Shown piece after piece: positions 26,950-39,317 of a stretch of 64,000 nucleotides of DNA (its first letter is position 1; the number at the start of each line of letters is the position of its first letter). The notes beneath the pieces are model-generated. The model was not told the origin of the DNA. It saw nothing but the letters and a program-made list of their open reading frames with translations, and made no database searches. The stretch is from Casuarius casuarius. Taxonomy: Eukaryota; Chordata; Aves; Casuariiformes; Casuariidae. Where the stretch lies: positions 432,016 to 496,015 of the forward strand of contig PTFA01000017.1 in NCBI GenBank assembly GCA_003342895.1, in the 5' to 3' direction. The position numbers were made by a program, and so were the translations under genes.

Positions 26950-27046
26950 CTTATATTTTTACAATGATGCTCTGAAGTCAGGCAAGAACACTGAAGCTCT
27001 GAATGCTACAGTGAGAAAACTTGGATTGAATCAATTATAAATCTCC
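26950..27046 (-). repeat. Weak MIR-like SINE trace
   Basis: TTTTTACAATGATGCTCTGA, CAGTGAGAAAACTTGGATTGAATC and ATCTCCT occur in the order expected for a reversed MIR-type element. The similarity is marginal. Confidence 0.2.
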
Positions 27047-27900
27047 TTCTCTGGACCCCTTTACATCCTCCCTTGTTTATGCTAATAGCTCTCTGATCTC
27101 CCTTCAAGCTATACACAAAGACACTGCTAAAACCATCTTTTTTGCCTTTTTGACCTGATCATGTCACTTCTGGCTTTGAAACATTATTTATTCAGTCGTT
27201 TCCTTTACATTCTCTTCCTTCTCTCTGCTATCTCCTTCAAAGACCCAAACAATTCTCTTCTTCCCTATTTAATCCCTCTGACATGCTTCCAACTGCCCTT
27301 ACTTCTCTGCAGGTGTTTCTCAATTCTTTCTGACAACTTAGGCATGGATGGGAGCCCATAATTCCAATTATTTGCAAGATTTTTCAGTGGTTAGAGATCA
27401 GATCTGGACTGGTAGAGAAAATGTCTCATGTTCCATCATCTTCTTTTAGGAGAATTTTTATGAAATATCCCATGAACTCTTTTTTCACTGCAAAATGTAA
27501 GTGAGTTCTTATGCTGATTGTGGAAAGACAAGGTAGCAGTGTGTCAAAGTCCTGAGATCTACGCAGACATTGCCCTTGTTTGGAATGCTTCTTTTGCGAT
27601 TTGCTTATCATTAGCATGAACAGCATTTTAAGCAAAACAAAACCCCAAAATACTCTTCCACACTTTCCTGGCTCTCAGGATCACCATCTAGAGAGAGAGT
27701 TTTCCCTACCAAGTGTAAAAACAAAGTGCGGTTGATAAAGATGATATTGGAAAGAAAGAATATGGACACTAGTTGGAAACCTAGTAAAACTGGGGCAGTT
27801 GTTTTCTCCAGGAACATACCCGTTTTAAAACTTCAGGTGCACTGTGTTTCCATGGATATTTTGTAATGGTGGGTGTTATACCATGTCATCTAACATTATG
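27047..27900. other. Unannotated stretch
   Basis: No gene, RNA or repeat could be supported. Confidence 0.45.
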
Positions 27901-27944
27901 GAGGATAAAATACAAAGAGGAGGAGGATAAAATACAAAGAGGAA
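27901..27944 (+). repeat. 22-bp tandem duplication
   Basis: The unit GAGGATAAAATACAAAGAGG plus two bases occurs twice back to back (27,901-27,922 and 27,923-27,944) with one difference. The near identity suggests a recent local duplication, possibly variable between individuals. Confidence 0.9.
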
Positions 27945-27986
27945 GAAAGGTTTTTGAGCTTGCATTAAAGTTCACACCTGAATTTA

Positions 27987-28380
27987 ATGCATCGAGTGAA
28001 GCAGATCTCCTTAAGAGCTGAACTACTGCGTATAGACAATGAGGAGACTGAGAGGCTGAAAGTCTTCCCACGGAGGTCCAGTATGCTTACCTTCGGCTGT
28101 GCTGATCCCGCAGAGAGTGTTGCGCTCCTGAGCACTCTCCTCTGCAGGGACATGCAGGCACATGGGGAATGGCCCCCTCAGGAGGTTACGATATCACCAG
28201 AGCAATCACACGGGTTCAGAAATGGGGCTCCTAGAAGAACTTTAGGCATCTGAACTTAGGTGGCGCCAACTTCTGCCAAGACCTTATTGCTTTCTCTTAG
28301 CTTTAAGAGAAGTGCTTCATAGGCACCCTAATGGTTAGGTAGAAGGTATATGCCTAAGTTAGTAGACTAGATCTTGCCTT
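27987..28380. repeat. CpG-bearing patch ending in AGGCACCTAA-type repeat relic
   Basis: About eight CpGs occur in roughly 230 bases, unlike the surroundings. An 88-codon plus-strand frame from 27,987 runs through it but ends inside TTTAGGCATCTGAACTTAGG, which resembles the palindromic repeat motif seen also near 23,250, 36,500, 37,850 and 62,990. CATAGGCACCCTAATGG follows at about 28,318. I take it as old repeat sequence rather than a gene. This is uncertain. Confidence 0.25.
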
Positions 28381-29682
28381 CTCTGCGTTTTCTTTGCAGG
28401 TCATGTCATATATAAGAGGCTGTATGATCCTGCAGGGAAGACAAACGTCCCTGGAATTATAGCAAGTAAAATTCCCCAGACACACAGGCTCTCAAAATGT
28501 GCCTGTTTCTATGAAGTGGAAAATCTTTGATTAATAGGAATGGCACTAGACTTTAAGGTGCACTTTATTTCATTGATGAACTTTGAGGTGTCTCCTGCAG
28601 TAACAGTTTTGTAAACTGTAATTGTTAACACTGCGTACTCAGGATTTACAAGCAAGACTAACATTGCCCGGTTTTTTTCAGGCTGTTATAGAGATAAATA
28701 ACTGATGTTGAAGAAGCATATAAGGATCTCTGTGAAAAAAAAAAGAAAGAATGGTGTGTGGGTTTATTACCAGCAAGGCATTTTTCTGAGGTGCCTGTAA
28801 AAGTATGTGGTATGCTGTGACTGTTTAATAAAAGAGTGAAGGGTGATGTGTGGGCCCCATTACATAATATTATTGTACAGCTTAATCAGCAAAGGGGCAT
28901 CGGAGAAAAAGGATCTCACGGAAATCAGTTCACCTCATATACCACTTAGAAAATTCAAAAATTAAAGTGTTTGCTCAAAACCTCCTCCATAAAAGGATTA
29001 ACTGCCAGGGAAATTAAAAATTATGTAAGAAGAAAAGCTAAAGAGATAATCCAGGATGATCCAAAGGATTCTGCAGATATCTCTGTGCTGTTAACAATCT
29101 TGCCATTAAATCTAGCAATTTAATGGGCTACATTCTCCCTTGGTACAATTAGGTATAGTTCCATGTACACGTTTAATGTGTTTTTTACTACTTTTAATAT
29201 AGTGTCATATATCAGTTTGTGTATGTTTAGCAGTGTAGCCCTGTTGAAGGCAACATATCTGTGTTGATTAAAAAGCCAAGGATTTGGTTCATAAACCATT
29301 ATTTTCAAGATGTCTGAAACAAGTGCTTGAAATCTTGCTTTGTATTTGCAGTGAAGTATGGCATTGGCTTGTAACTGCAGTTTCATCTCTCTATTTGACA
29401 AAAAAATTTTCTTGGGTGTTGTTAGACATTTTGACACATTCCACTTCTTTTATGGTTTAACAACAATGCAACAGTAAACAAGACCGAAATCATCCAGTTG
29501 TCTTCAGAAGAAAAGCAGTTTAGGAAAGCTGTGATGATTGTTCCTGATGGTTAAGTTGCGCCTGCCTCATTCATATGAATATCCTTGTGGAGTTTTATGA
29601 CTATTTGTATGAATTTAGTGGAGACAATTTGGCTCTGCCTTCGTGTCATGGGTTGTGTTAGGAGCAGCTTGTGACAAGAGCT
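28381..29682. other. Unannotated AT-rich stretch
   Basis: A minus-strand open frame of 105 codons (29,120-29,437) has no known domain. The block at 29,230-29,420 looks like conserved non-coding DNA in composition. No other feature. Confidence 0.45.
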
Positions 29683-29720
29683 GGTTCTTGATGTTCTTGA
29701 TGGTTCTTGATGGTTCTTAT
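29683..29720 (+). repeat. GGTTCTTGAT tandem repeat, about four units
   Basis: Four consecutive units of 9-10 bases (GGTTCTTGAT, GTTCTTGAT, GGTTCTTGAT, GGTTCTTAT). This is a short minisatellite-like array. Confidence 0.85.
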
Positions 29721-30813
29721 CACCTGCCATGATACAGTTAGTCCACTGTAGTAGGAATGTGTTACAAAAATCAATGAGTAAGTGTTCCCCATCCCACTCC
29801 TGTGTTTTGCTTGCTTTCTATTACCTCCTACTCCTGGAGCTTTCTTGTAGCAAATTCAATGCCACCCTTATAATCTCTCTGTGAAGTCTGTTGTTCCAAT
29901 AAATCTCTTCTTCCCATGAGTAATCCCCTTTTCTTTTTTAAAATATTAATTTGTGTTTCACTTGAGGCTTGTCTTGCTTCAGCCAGTTCTCTTTGCAACA
30001 CAGCACACGTGTCTTCTGCATATGAAACATATACAAATCATGTAAATGTTTTATAATGTCCTAATTACTCTACTCACAGGTTACTGGATCATAACAGTAT
30101 GCCAGAGGGTCACTGAACCTTTTAAGTAAAATGAGGGGATGCATCTTTATGGGACCTCATTAGAAGGTGAAGTTAATAAAGACAGCAGGAAAAAAAGCTA
30201 CTGGAGAAAGTCAAATATCTCCAAAAGCTGTCCAAGGAAGTCATCTACTGGTGTCTCTCTTAGTACCATTTGGGATTTTCCAAGAGATACTGTGTGGGTG
30301 TCTCTGTGAGAGTCCCTTGGTGAGAGCTGGAAGCTCCCCAGTGACACTTCCCCAGAAAAGCCAAGGGGCAGCAGATGTCCTTGTGATGCCTCCTCAGCAG
30401 CAGAGACAGGAGGAGCCAGGGAACAGCAAGTAGCTTGAACTGCAGCTTGCACTGTGTTGGTAGGCTAGGCAGAGGCTGGGAAATCAGAAGTATGCTTGCT
30501 GGGTGCTTCTGTGTCAATGCTACCTGGGAACCAGAAAACAGAGGGGCGATGCCTACCTATTGCCTTGCCTGTGCTGGAGATCTGGAGCCCTTCGTACAGG
30601 GAAACTGCTATAGGATTTGTCTTCTTATCAACCAAATGTGGAAGTAGGAACAATTTCTAGGCAAATAAACCTGGAAAGCTGCTGTTGGAAAGAGCATGGA
30701 GGCTGTTAAACCATCGACTTTTAGTGATACCATAAATAATGGAACTCATACATTTGTGTATGGTGGCTTTTAGTTGGGATTTTGAAACGTTGTTCTGAAG
30801 TATTGGGAAAAAT

Positions 30814-30842
30814 AATTGCTCCAATGTGGAGCAATTGCTCCA
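30814..30842. repeat. Overlapping inverted and direct repeats of ATTGCTCC
   Basis: ATTGCTCC (30,815-30,822), GGAGCAAT (30,828-30,835) and ATTGCTCC (30,834-30,841) alternate. They give a 5-base-loop hairpin, a 14-bp palindrome GGAGCAATTGCTCC and a 10-bp direct repeat offset by 19. Confidence 0.8.
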
Positions 30843-33111
30843 GTGGTGGTCTCAAGAGACTTACAAGGAGAAAAAAAGTAGAGGTTGTTTCCTGTGCAGC
30901 CTTAGGCAGAAAAATTTGTGATGAATTTGGAGTGGTGTTTGTTAACACTGCTGAATTGTATTTGAAAAAGAAGTTACCCTGCACTGATTTTCTTCAGTAT
31001 TACTGCCTTGGTACTAAGAATAGAAATCCATTATTCTGAGTTCATGTTCTGCACTGAAGTTTATGTAAGCAGATCCCCACTTATGTGTGTAGAAACCTAC
31101 TGAATTCTCATTGTGCATTGGAATATATTTTTCCTGCAAATGCAGTTTGCTTAAAAGGGCAGGACTGTGGCTTTGACTTGCAAACAAAAAAATCTCATTT
31201 CTCACTTTAGATACATTAATTTTGTTCCCAGATCCTTCCATCAGTTACAGCATATGGTTCCTGGATCCTATCTGGAGCCTGATCACAGGTAAAATTCCTG
31301 CTTTGTATGTAAACATACCTGCTCCATAGTTTCTTGGTGTTTGCTAAGCACAAATATGAGCTTTTATATTTATGAAAGTATTTGTAAAAGAGCTACTTTT
31401 CTGATCTTTTTGCTGTTTTTTTTTTTTTTTTGTGGGAAAGAACAGGAAAACAGGGATATTAAGGAATTAATAACTCTTCTGTGGTTTAATTTTTGTCCCT
31501 TTTTGGCTCCAAATATGCATAGAGCAAAGACTTTTTCAGAAATGAATTTCTGAGAAAAATTCCCACCTGTTATATACTTGTGGAGGATGCATCATGAATG
31601 GATGCAATCATAAACGGATTTACTGGCTGAGCTGGTGGCACTGTCTGTAAGCCTAGGCCAAAAAAGTTTTGTTGCTTTGCCCAATAAGTGAGCCTGCTAT
31701 CCTGATGCTTTGAAAGTGTGGGCCCCTTGCTGGGGAGTCACCTGTTGAGAGAAGAGCAGCCAAGATGCTCTGAGAATGCCAGATGGACCTAGGGCCTTCA
31801 GATCAGCTATTGCAAAACTCTGGGTGCCTGAGGCTAAATATGTTTAGAAAAACATTGCAGCCCACAGCCACCAGTGCTACACTAAATTTGGGCATTGCTA
31901 CAGATGGTTCACCTGCGCTGGCCTCCTGGCAGGAGTACTTTGTCAACTTCTGTCTTCAATCAAGTGGAGCAGAGAGCAAAATGCCAGGCTGAATTTGTAT
32001 ATTATTTTGGTATGCCTCAAGGTCTTGCTGTGAAAAAAACAATTCCCTACCACAACCGAAGAGCAGTTTTGAACTGAAGGTGAATATAAATCAAAATATA
32101 AAGGTCAATATAAAAAAAGAGAGTTTTACATATGATGTGAATACAATATTCAGAATCACATAGAGAAATTTTGGGGCAGCCAAATTTGCCCAACGGGTCT
32201 GAGGTTGAGAGATTGCCTTAGTGAGTGACGCTGTCCTAAAATGGTGGATAAAGAGGCTGTGCATGAAGGTGATTAGGCACTATGGGTTTTTTTCTTGGTT
32301 GCTTTTTCATGAAGAAATGAAGGTTGCTTTTTCATTTCAGGAAGAGACTTGAGTGAGTAATTCACCTTTGAATTCTGTGCATGACTGAACTCTTTCTAAT
32401 GGAGCTGAAGCAGCTCCAGAGCCTGCTGTGAGATGGCATAGCCCAGCAGAACAGTGAACACAGTCAGTGGGAATAACTGTTTACAAAAAATTAAGATAAA
32501 TCTAAATGTATAACATTTGTCCTTTAGCAAGATAACTTGAGCTACCCACATTTGTGAGAGAGCTTTGGGAAGTGGCAGAGTGAGAATGAAGAGGATGGAG
32601 GAAATGATGCCAGGCTTTTCAGGANTGTTTGTATGGACATCCTACATGTGTCAGTGTCCTCAAACCAGTCTTCCATCACTGATCAAAAAGTTAATTCCTT
32701 TTCAAGAGGTGCAAAAAAGGTCACTTTTGTAAATATAAAAGCAGAAAGTTGGTTTTGTTTTTCTTATTATAATGGATGAGAAAGAATTTGCATAAAAAAT
32801 TGCACATAAGCAAATATCTCTTTTATTAAGTGCATGGAAGTGGCCTGTGGAAGCCAGATGCTCAGGTGGATAACAGAGTCAGAATGCAACACATCATTCT
32901 TTCACAAAATGTTAGATTTGGTTAAATGTATTTTCATACTCCTGAAATATAAACTGTGTTGCCAAAAGACTTGCATAGCAGAGAGGTCTGTACTGTTTAA
33001 TCTTTGCTATGCATTTGCTAGAGTTTTACCAGTCTTCTGTACAGCACTCTAGTTGGGTTGGCTTACACAGTTCACCAGGGTATATTTATTGCCCATTTTA
33101 TGATAAAGCAA

Positions 33112-33168
33112 AGGGCCTAGTCTCATCATTCTGTTTTCCAGTCGTTGGTGTAAATCCACTGAAATCAC
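33112..33168. repeat. Possible fragment of an old palindromic repeat
   Basis: GGCCTAGTCTCATCATTCTG followed by GGTGTAAATCCACTGAAATCA resembles repeats in reptile genomes that read GCCTGATTCT, then GTGTAAATCCACTGAAGTCA. The second half of the expected palindrome is not visible. The identification is from memory. Confidence 0.3.
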
Positions 33169-35412
33169 TGTTTGAATTAAGTTTGTAAAAAGACTGAGCT
33201 GAACTTCCAGTTACATGGGCATAACAAGAAATAGCTTATGTATCTTCAGTGAGTTTACTGAATTTTCTAGCACTGAAGGTGAATTTGACCTCAGCCATGA
33301 AAAAAGACACTCTTTAGAAGTTATTGGGGAATTCGACCATTCATTTCTGTGGACCTGCAGTTTCAGCACGAATGTATGTCTAATTCCAAAAAAGTTTGTC
33401 ACTTTAAGCCATCAATATTCATGCTATCTATACTAATATTCTATTTTCTAAGGGCATAAGTTTTTCCAGACATTAAAAATTCCATTTTGCTAATAATAAA
33501 GGGCTAGCTCAATCTTTAAGGGTCTACAGACAGAGGAGATGGAAGACTGATTAGCAAACAGTGAATGTCAACCTATTCCTGTAGTGAATTCACCGAAAAC
33601 TCCAGTTAACTAAATACTTCATGCTTAGCCTTAACGAAATGGTGGTGTCCATCATTACAGCATCTGAATAGCTTCCAAGGCAAAACTGATATATGGGGGA
33701 GAGTTACTACCGCTTCTTTTTAGGTAGGGAAAGAGGATAGCAGAGGAGCTTGTCATTTAGTGAGCATGATTTGTCCGATGGAAATTCGTAGGTAGGCTGG
33801 GAATTGAATTTACCCTGAGGGCCAGTCCAGTGCTTAGCAGAAAGACCTGGCATGTTACAATTGTGCAGTCAGAGGAATAAAATGAATTCTGAAAGGTTTC
33901 TAGTTCATGAAGGTAATATCAAACATACAAAACTGACCTAACTCTTCCAAAGTCATTATAGGCAAAGTATCTTATTCCGTTCAGCAATGCTGTTTTTCCA
34001 AATTGCACACAAGTTTATCTGTCCCGAAGTCCGATGATGCTAACAGTGTGTGGGCCAATGGTCTGAAATCAAAATCGATTCCACTGGTTAATTTTCAGTT
34101 CATTAGTTACAGTTCTTTCAAAAGGGCACTAATGAAATAGCTCTAGTTAGCAATATATGGATATTGCATCCCTGGGCAGTTCCAAGGTGCCAGGTCCTTC
34201 CATCCGCTAGTCCTAGGAGTAGCTCCTTTAAATTATCTTGCTAAGGTTACTCAAGACAGTTACAGAAATGAGTCCTCTATTTCTAGCTAGAGGCCCATTA
34301 GTGCCAAATTGTGTGCTTTCTCTGTGTTTAGGCCAATGGTTAACATTTTAAAATATCATTTTGAAAAGACTCTAATTGTCACAACAAATCTTTTTTTGGT
34401 AAACAGAATATTCACATTTCTTTTAATGCTTCATTTTCAGGCAATGCATGCTATTGAAATGCATGAGAGGAAATTAAATGCCTGTGATTTAGTAAAATAT
34501 TCATTTAAGGAACCAGTGGTTTTGCTATTAGCATTTTGTAACAATTAGAATGTTTCTGGTTTTCAATCAAGGCAATATATAGTTGTTCCACGCACCTGGA
34601 ATTTTGTTCAGTTTAATGCTTTTTTGAGATTGGCTTAATACTTGGCTAATTTCAATTTTCTTTCTTTTTTTGTCTGTCTTTTTTGTGGGGGGGAGAGGAC
34701 GGCATAACTTCTCCAAGCCCCAGCTAAGAGCAAGGCACTACTATGCTATAACTTACAGAGTCAGGGTATTCCTCAAAGAGCCAATAAGCTGACGCAAAGT
34801 TCTGTAGGGGTTAAGACCAGGAGAGAGAAAACAAGTGATATAAGAGAAAATTAGGAGAAAAAAAAAAGTTCTTTCTGGGAAATCCTGATGTTCTCCCATT
34901 TCTTTTTGTTTGTGCTAGAAAATCAAAGCAGCATGAAAAATTCCAAAGACATGTAAATTATGTGATTTCAGAAAGCTTCATCTTTACACCTGCAATTGAA
35001 ACTGTCATATGAATCTCTTCACTGGCCTCAATTACACCTCCTATGGTGCCCCGGGGCTGCTCCCTGTGTTTGGGCCACTGCTGTGAGTCACAGGACTCCT
35101 CTGATTGATGGCTGTGTGACTCCCACACACTGTGTCTCTAAAAGGTGCCTTCTCTTGGTGAAACAGGACCTACCACAGTCCCAAGGGGCCACAGCTCCTG
35201 TAAGTCTAGCCAAAGCTCTACTAGGAGAATGGTTAATGTCAGCCTGGTCTGAGTCTGTACACTGACTTTTTTCCCAGTGGAAAATTCTCCCATATCTTCC
35301 CAAAATGCAAAATAATAAGCAAAATAATAATTACTAAGCAATCTTCAAATTACACTATGAATAAGCATAGTTCCAGAAAACAATTGGCTTTAGTTATCAC
35401 TGCTAGAGCACA

Positions 35413-35454
35413 AGGGAAGCTGAAACACAGTTAAGTGACTTGGCCAAGGTCACA
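35413..35454 (-). repeat. MIR-type SINE relic (reverse orientation)
   Basis: GAAGCTGAAACACAG then TTAAGTGACTTGGCCAAGGT and CACATAA closely follow the reverse of the MIR consensus, where GAAACTGAGGCACAG, GTTAAGTGACTTGCCCAAGG and TCACACAG are expected in this order. This is the clearest MIR trace in the window, about 42 bases. The element is long inactive. Confidence 0.6.
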
Positions 35455-35710
35455 TAAAAATCTACAGTATAACCATTGAGCCCACACATCTTGAAGGTCT
35501 TGTCTGCACAAACACTTAATATGGACTTCAAGCAAAAGAACTGGGATTCGTTTGTTGGGTCTGCCACATCCAGCGAGTCATACACAAACAGGGAAATTCT
35601 GTTGATGTTTTCTTTTCTTTTCTGTTTCATGTATGGAAAATTAATTTGCAGTTGTGTAGTCTCTACTTTGGCTCAAGAAAGAAAATTTTTCCTGAATAGG
35701 ACAGGGATAT
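35455..35710. other. Unannotated stretch
   Basis: Nothing supported. A possible continuation of the MIR relic to about 35,490 is too diverged to call. Confidence 0.4.
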
Positions 35711-35772
35711 CCTTTTTTCTTTTTCTCTTTCTCTTCCTTTTCCTGTTCTTTTCCTTTTCTGTTGTTCTTTTC
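35711..35772 (+). repeat. Polypyrimidine tract
   Basis: About 62 bases are almost entirely T and C (units TTTTCT, CTTTCTC), with only three G. It is simple sequence. Confidence 0.85.
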
Positions 35773-36271
35773 AAATGAGGGCAGCCTATAGTGTTTACAC
35801 TCTATTCATTAGCAAAGGTTAGCCCCATCTCTGCTAATACATTTAATGAAGACAAGTTTACACCATTTCTGCCAAGAGATTTCATAATGAGCAGACGACA
35901 AAGTTAAACTTTGTAGATGACGGTCATCATTTCCAGTCGGCATTTCCTACAATGGCTTGATTTTGTTTCAGAAATTCTTATTACAGCTGTGCCAGACTGT
36001 AAATGGCAGTTCCAGAAAAGGAAAAGGTTCATCAGGGATTTCAATGTTCCCAGTTTAATGTTTTTTTGTTGACAAAAAACTAGAAGCAGAGACAGCAATT
36101 GTGGGTGATGTTGAAGAGCTGCAAGTAGCCTAACAGGGGATACTTATGGTGGAGATGATCTGAGTTGGTTTCTTCCCCATAGCAACATAAAGCCTCCAAA
36201 AGTCCTTCTGCTGCCTGCGCTGCCCATGAGAGTGGGCACTAAGGACTACTGGAGCAGAACGGATGGCATGC

Positions 36272-36298
36272 AGAGGAGGAGGAAGAGGAGGAGGAGAG
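36272..36298 (+). repeat. (GAG)n trinucleotide repeat
   Basis: AGG/GAG units with one GAA interruption form a short purine microsatellite. Confidence 0.85.
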
Positions 36299-36349
36299 AA
36301 AAGCAGGTCTGGCAGGGACAGCCCCTTAAGGTCAGATCTTTTAAGAGAT

Positions 36350-37262
36350 CTATGCACCTGGAAATAAGGCTTGCATCTATATTTTAGGTATCTAGTGAAG
36401 AAGTCCTCCTAAAATAAATGTCTGAGTTCTCTTTTTAGGTGAAGAGGACACCTGGCTGCTTTTTGAAGGCCACCAGAGATAGATCCTGCCTGCCTATATT
36501 TTAAGCACCTAAGTCTGGTGCAAGGGTCTCACCCAGGTGGATTGGTAGCACTGTCCCGTTTAAGTTGTGATGCACTGAATGGAACATAGGGAAGGCTGAA
36601 AGAGGCAGAAGTAGTAAATATCTCCCTCCCTTCCTCTGTAAGGCAGTGACTAGTGCAAGTATTTACGTAGGAGGAGAGGGTCCTCGGTACTGGTCTGTGT
36701 TCCCAAGCTTGTATCTGCTCTTTTGTTTTTTTTTTGTTTGCAACACACAATGACTATTTAATGTAAAACATGTGGACATTTTAAGCTTTCCATCTCTTGG
36801 GAATGTGCCCTAACCATTCAGTGGCTAACTGTCCTCACTCCTTGTTGTGTGGTGTCTGTCTGTATAGCTCTGCGCTAACTGGGATCCTGAACTGTGGATC
36901 CTCCCCTCCTGCTACAGAGAGAAATACATTGCAGTCTGCAGCATGAAAATGCAGGCAAACTCATACAGGTTGAGAGACTGATATCTGTAATGGCAAGAAG
37001 TGCACGTTCTTCTGCTCACATCTGAGTTCTGCACGTAACTGCACAGTCCCCTAAACCCTGAGCGACTGCATATGATGCTCACTTGTGAAGTGCAGATTTC
37101 ATCACGCAGCCTCACTGCACACAAATTGATGAAATGTGACTGAGCAAAGAACTTTCATTAACTAGAGCTGTCGTCCACAGGCTTCAAGAGTTTTAAGCGT
37201 ATTTCAGACTGAACCACAAAGAATCAATTTTATGCATTCCTTACATTTAAAATGGCCTTGTG
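36350..37262. other. Unannotated stretch with possible repeat relics
   Basis: TTTTAGGTATCTAG near 36,381 and TTTTAAGCACCTAAG near 36,500 resemble the AGGCACCTAA motif of the old palindromic repeat. No gene or RNA was identified. Confidence 0.3.
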
Positions 37263-37276
37263 ATAACCATGGCAAC
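37263..37276 (+). promoter_or_regulatory. X-box (RFX-type) motif
   Basis: ATAACCATGGCAAC matches the RFX consensus GTNRCC-N2-RGYAAC at all positions but the first. RFX proteins bind such sites, often at cilium genes and enhancers. The motif is seen; function is inferred. Confidence 0.3.
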
Positions 37277-39272
37277 CATTATAGCTAAAAAAAAAAACAT
37301 AGTAGAGAAAATGCACACTTATTTTAAATTAATTGATGAAAACTGGAATGGAAAAATGTGGTTAAAAGTGCTTAAAGCAAGTAACTGTTACTGATCATGA
37401 TCATTTTGGTGTTTAATAGAATCTTCTTTCTTCATTGGCTTGTATTTATAACTGTATATTTTTGTACATTCCAGATAATTTTCTGCTAGTGAGTCAAAAT
37501 GTTGGAGTTATTTTTGTAATCTGCTCTCTGCAACTGAAAAAAATCTAGCTCTAGTCTAATAAAAAGGTTCTGAACTGATTTATGCACAAGAGCCCTGACT
37601 CTGAAAGTTATGGAATGAGATGTGTATCAATTCCACATTGATTTCAGGGGATGAGGGGAGCAAAGAAATGCCCACATATCATTCAGGAGCACAAAAAAGG
37701 TCAAGTCATTGTAAAGAGATTTGTGCTTCAGTGGACTAAGTTTTAAAGGCATGTAGACACTTGTCAATGTAGGTACAGATTCAACAGTAAGGATCGGAAC
37801 AACTAAGGAGGCTAAGTACCTAACTTGTATCATTCTTGTGGCCGTTAGGCACCTACCGTATTGAGCTACCTTAACAAAACTCTCTAGCTAGATATCTGTG
37901 CTATGAGCTGTCTAACATCTTTGTGTACTTAGATTTGCAACCTTAAATGTTGCCACCACCTATGAAAACAGCATTTGATCGTGACTGCAAATTTTAGCCA
38001 TACTACCTATTATTTACCCCGGAAATAATCAACAAATTTAGGGGAAAACTATAGCATTGCAACTGAAGTGAAAATATCCTGTATAGATGTAGATGTAAGT
38101 GACCATTTAAGATTATTTAGGCAGTGATAACTCACTATAAATCCATGCCGGTGACTATGGAGTGGTGATGGGTAAGTCTAGTTGTTCTGGCAAGACCTCA
38201 CAAGCATTGTTCTGCAAGAGGGAACTTTTCTCCCCAGAAACTCTTTGGACTGCAGCTGGCTGAGAGGAAATCACAGCCAATGTTTGGCGGGGAGACTACA
38301 GTTTGTGCATCTCTGAGTCCCGTAAGAGAGGCATCAGCAAAGGCTGGAGGGAAGTTAAAAATGAGAAGCAGAACAGCTGAACTGAAATACTTTACCAGCA
38401 GACTATTGTCTTTAAAATATTCATGGTTTTATTTCATTAAAATTTCCCAGCTTCTAATTAGAATTGGATGTCCAAGTTCTGTAAGTATGATTTTGATGTA
38501 AAAAGCTGTTTCTCCATTAATATGTTACCACAGGGGAGTTGCATAAGTCTCCATTATCTCCTGTAATCCAGGCTCACCGGAAGAAACAATAAAGTTGTTT
38601 AGCTTCTGATTAGAGCAGGATACCATGAAGGGAAAATACAATTTTAGCCGAACTGACCTTAAGCTAGTGTTTAAAGAATATTCAGTATACCAGAATGGCC
38701 TTTTTCTAACTTGGGAAATTTTCTGTCAACACAAGACCTTTCAATACTTTTTTTTTTGGTTTTTTTTTTTTTTTGGTATTTCTGTTTAATGGCAAACAAA
38801 TAAACTCTTTTCACTATGGTTTTGAAGGAAAACATGCATTTGAGTATCTCGCAGGATGGTGATCCTGACATTACAGATTCTTGAAATACTGAAAAAAGTA
38901 TTGCTTTGCAAAATGCTCTTCCCTCATTATGGGGTGATGTACTGGAAGTGTCTTCTGTGCTACAAGTCCTTCTAGTCTTCTACTAAAGGAGAATTCTTAG
39001 ACAGCGGTTTTGTGTTCCCCAGTTGGGAACCTATCAATTTAAGCTCAATAATATCTTGTTTGCTTTTTCTGCAAATAAAACCTAGAATTTTTTTTCCAGG
39101 ATAGTTGCATGAGGAAATTGTTGCTAACTCTTATGATTTTAGTTGACAAATCTCACAACATTTAAGAGCACATGAAGTGTATCATTAATCCAAACAATGT
39201 ATTGATAATACTAGTAAGCTGAAGAATCACTCTGATTTTATCTAGCTTTTCCAAAANCAGTTGAACAGAACT
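37277..39272. other. Unannotated stretch
   Basis: It includes a palindromic TGATCATGATCA at 37,392-37,403, a TTAGGCACCTA motif near 37,846 that may be repeat relic, two T runs at 38,748-38,774 and an ambiguous base at 39,257. No gene was recognised. Confidence 0.45.
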
Positions 39273-39317
39273 ATTCTAGATAAATACAGCGGTCTGACAT
39301 TCTAGATAAACATAGCG
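39273..39317 (+). repeat. 26-bp tandem duplication, diverged
   Basis: ATTCTAGATAAATACAGCG (39,273) and ATTCTAGATAAACATAGCG (39,299) are offset by 26 bases and differ at two positions. Confidence 0.8.

Larger units (their letters stand above)
29721..35412. other. Unannotated stretch with small repeats
   Basis: No gene could be supported. Contents are a weak forward MIR-like trace at 30,108-30,180, a three-arm inverted/direct repeat at 30,814-30,842, a 16-base T run at 31,416-31,431 and an ambiguous base at 32,625. A possible palindromic-repeat fragment lies at 33,112-33,168 and an enhancer-like AT-rich block at 34,300-34,560. Confidence 0.5.

Noticed and set aside
28260..28270. GTGGCGCCAAC resembling the start of a retroviral primer binding site
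   Set aside because: The match stops after a few bases, and no LTR or retroviral protein is near.
28735..28744. A run as a retroposed transcript tail
   Set aside because: Only ten A, with no target duplication or recognisable body.
29120..29437. 105-codon minus-strand frame
   Set aside because: AT-rich DNA with no recognised domain; more like non-coding conserved sequence.
29683..29720. CRISPR-like array
   Set aside because: Units are directly adjacent with no spacers, and the genome is eukaryotic.
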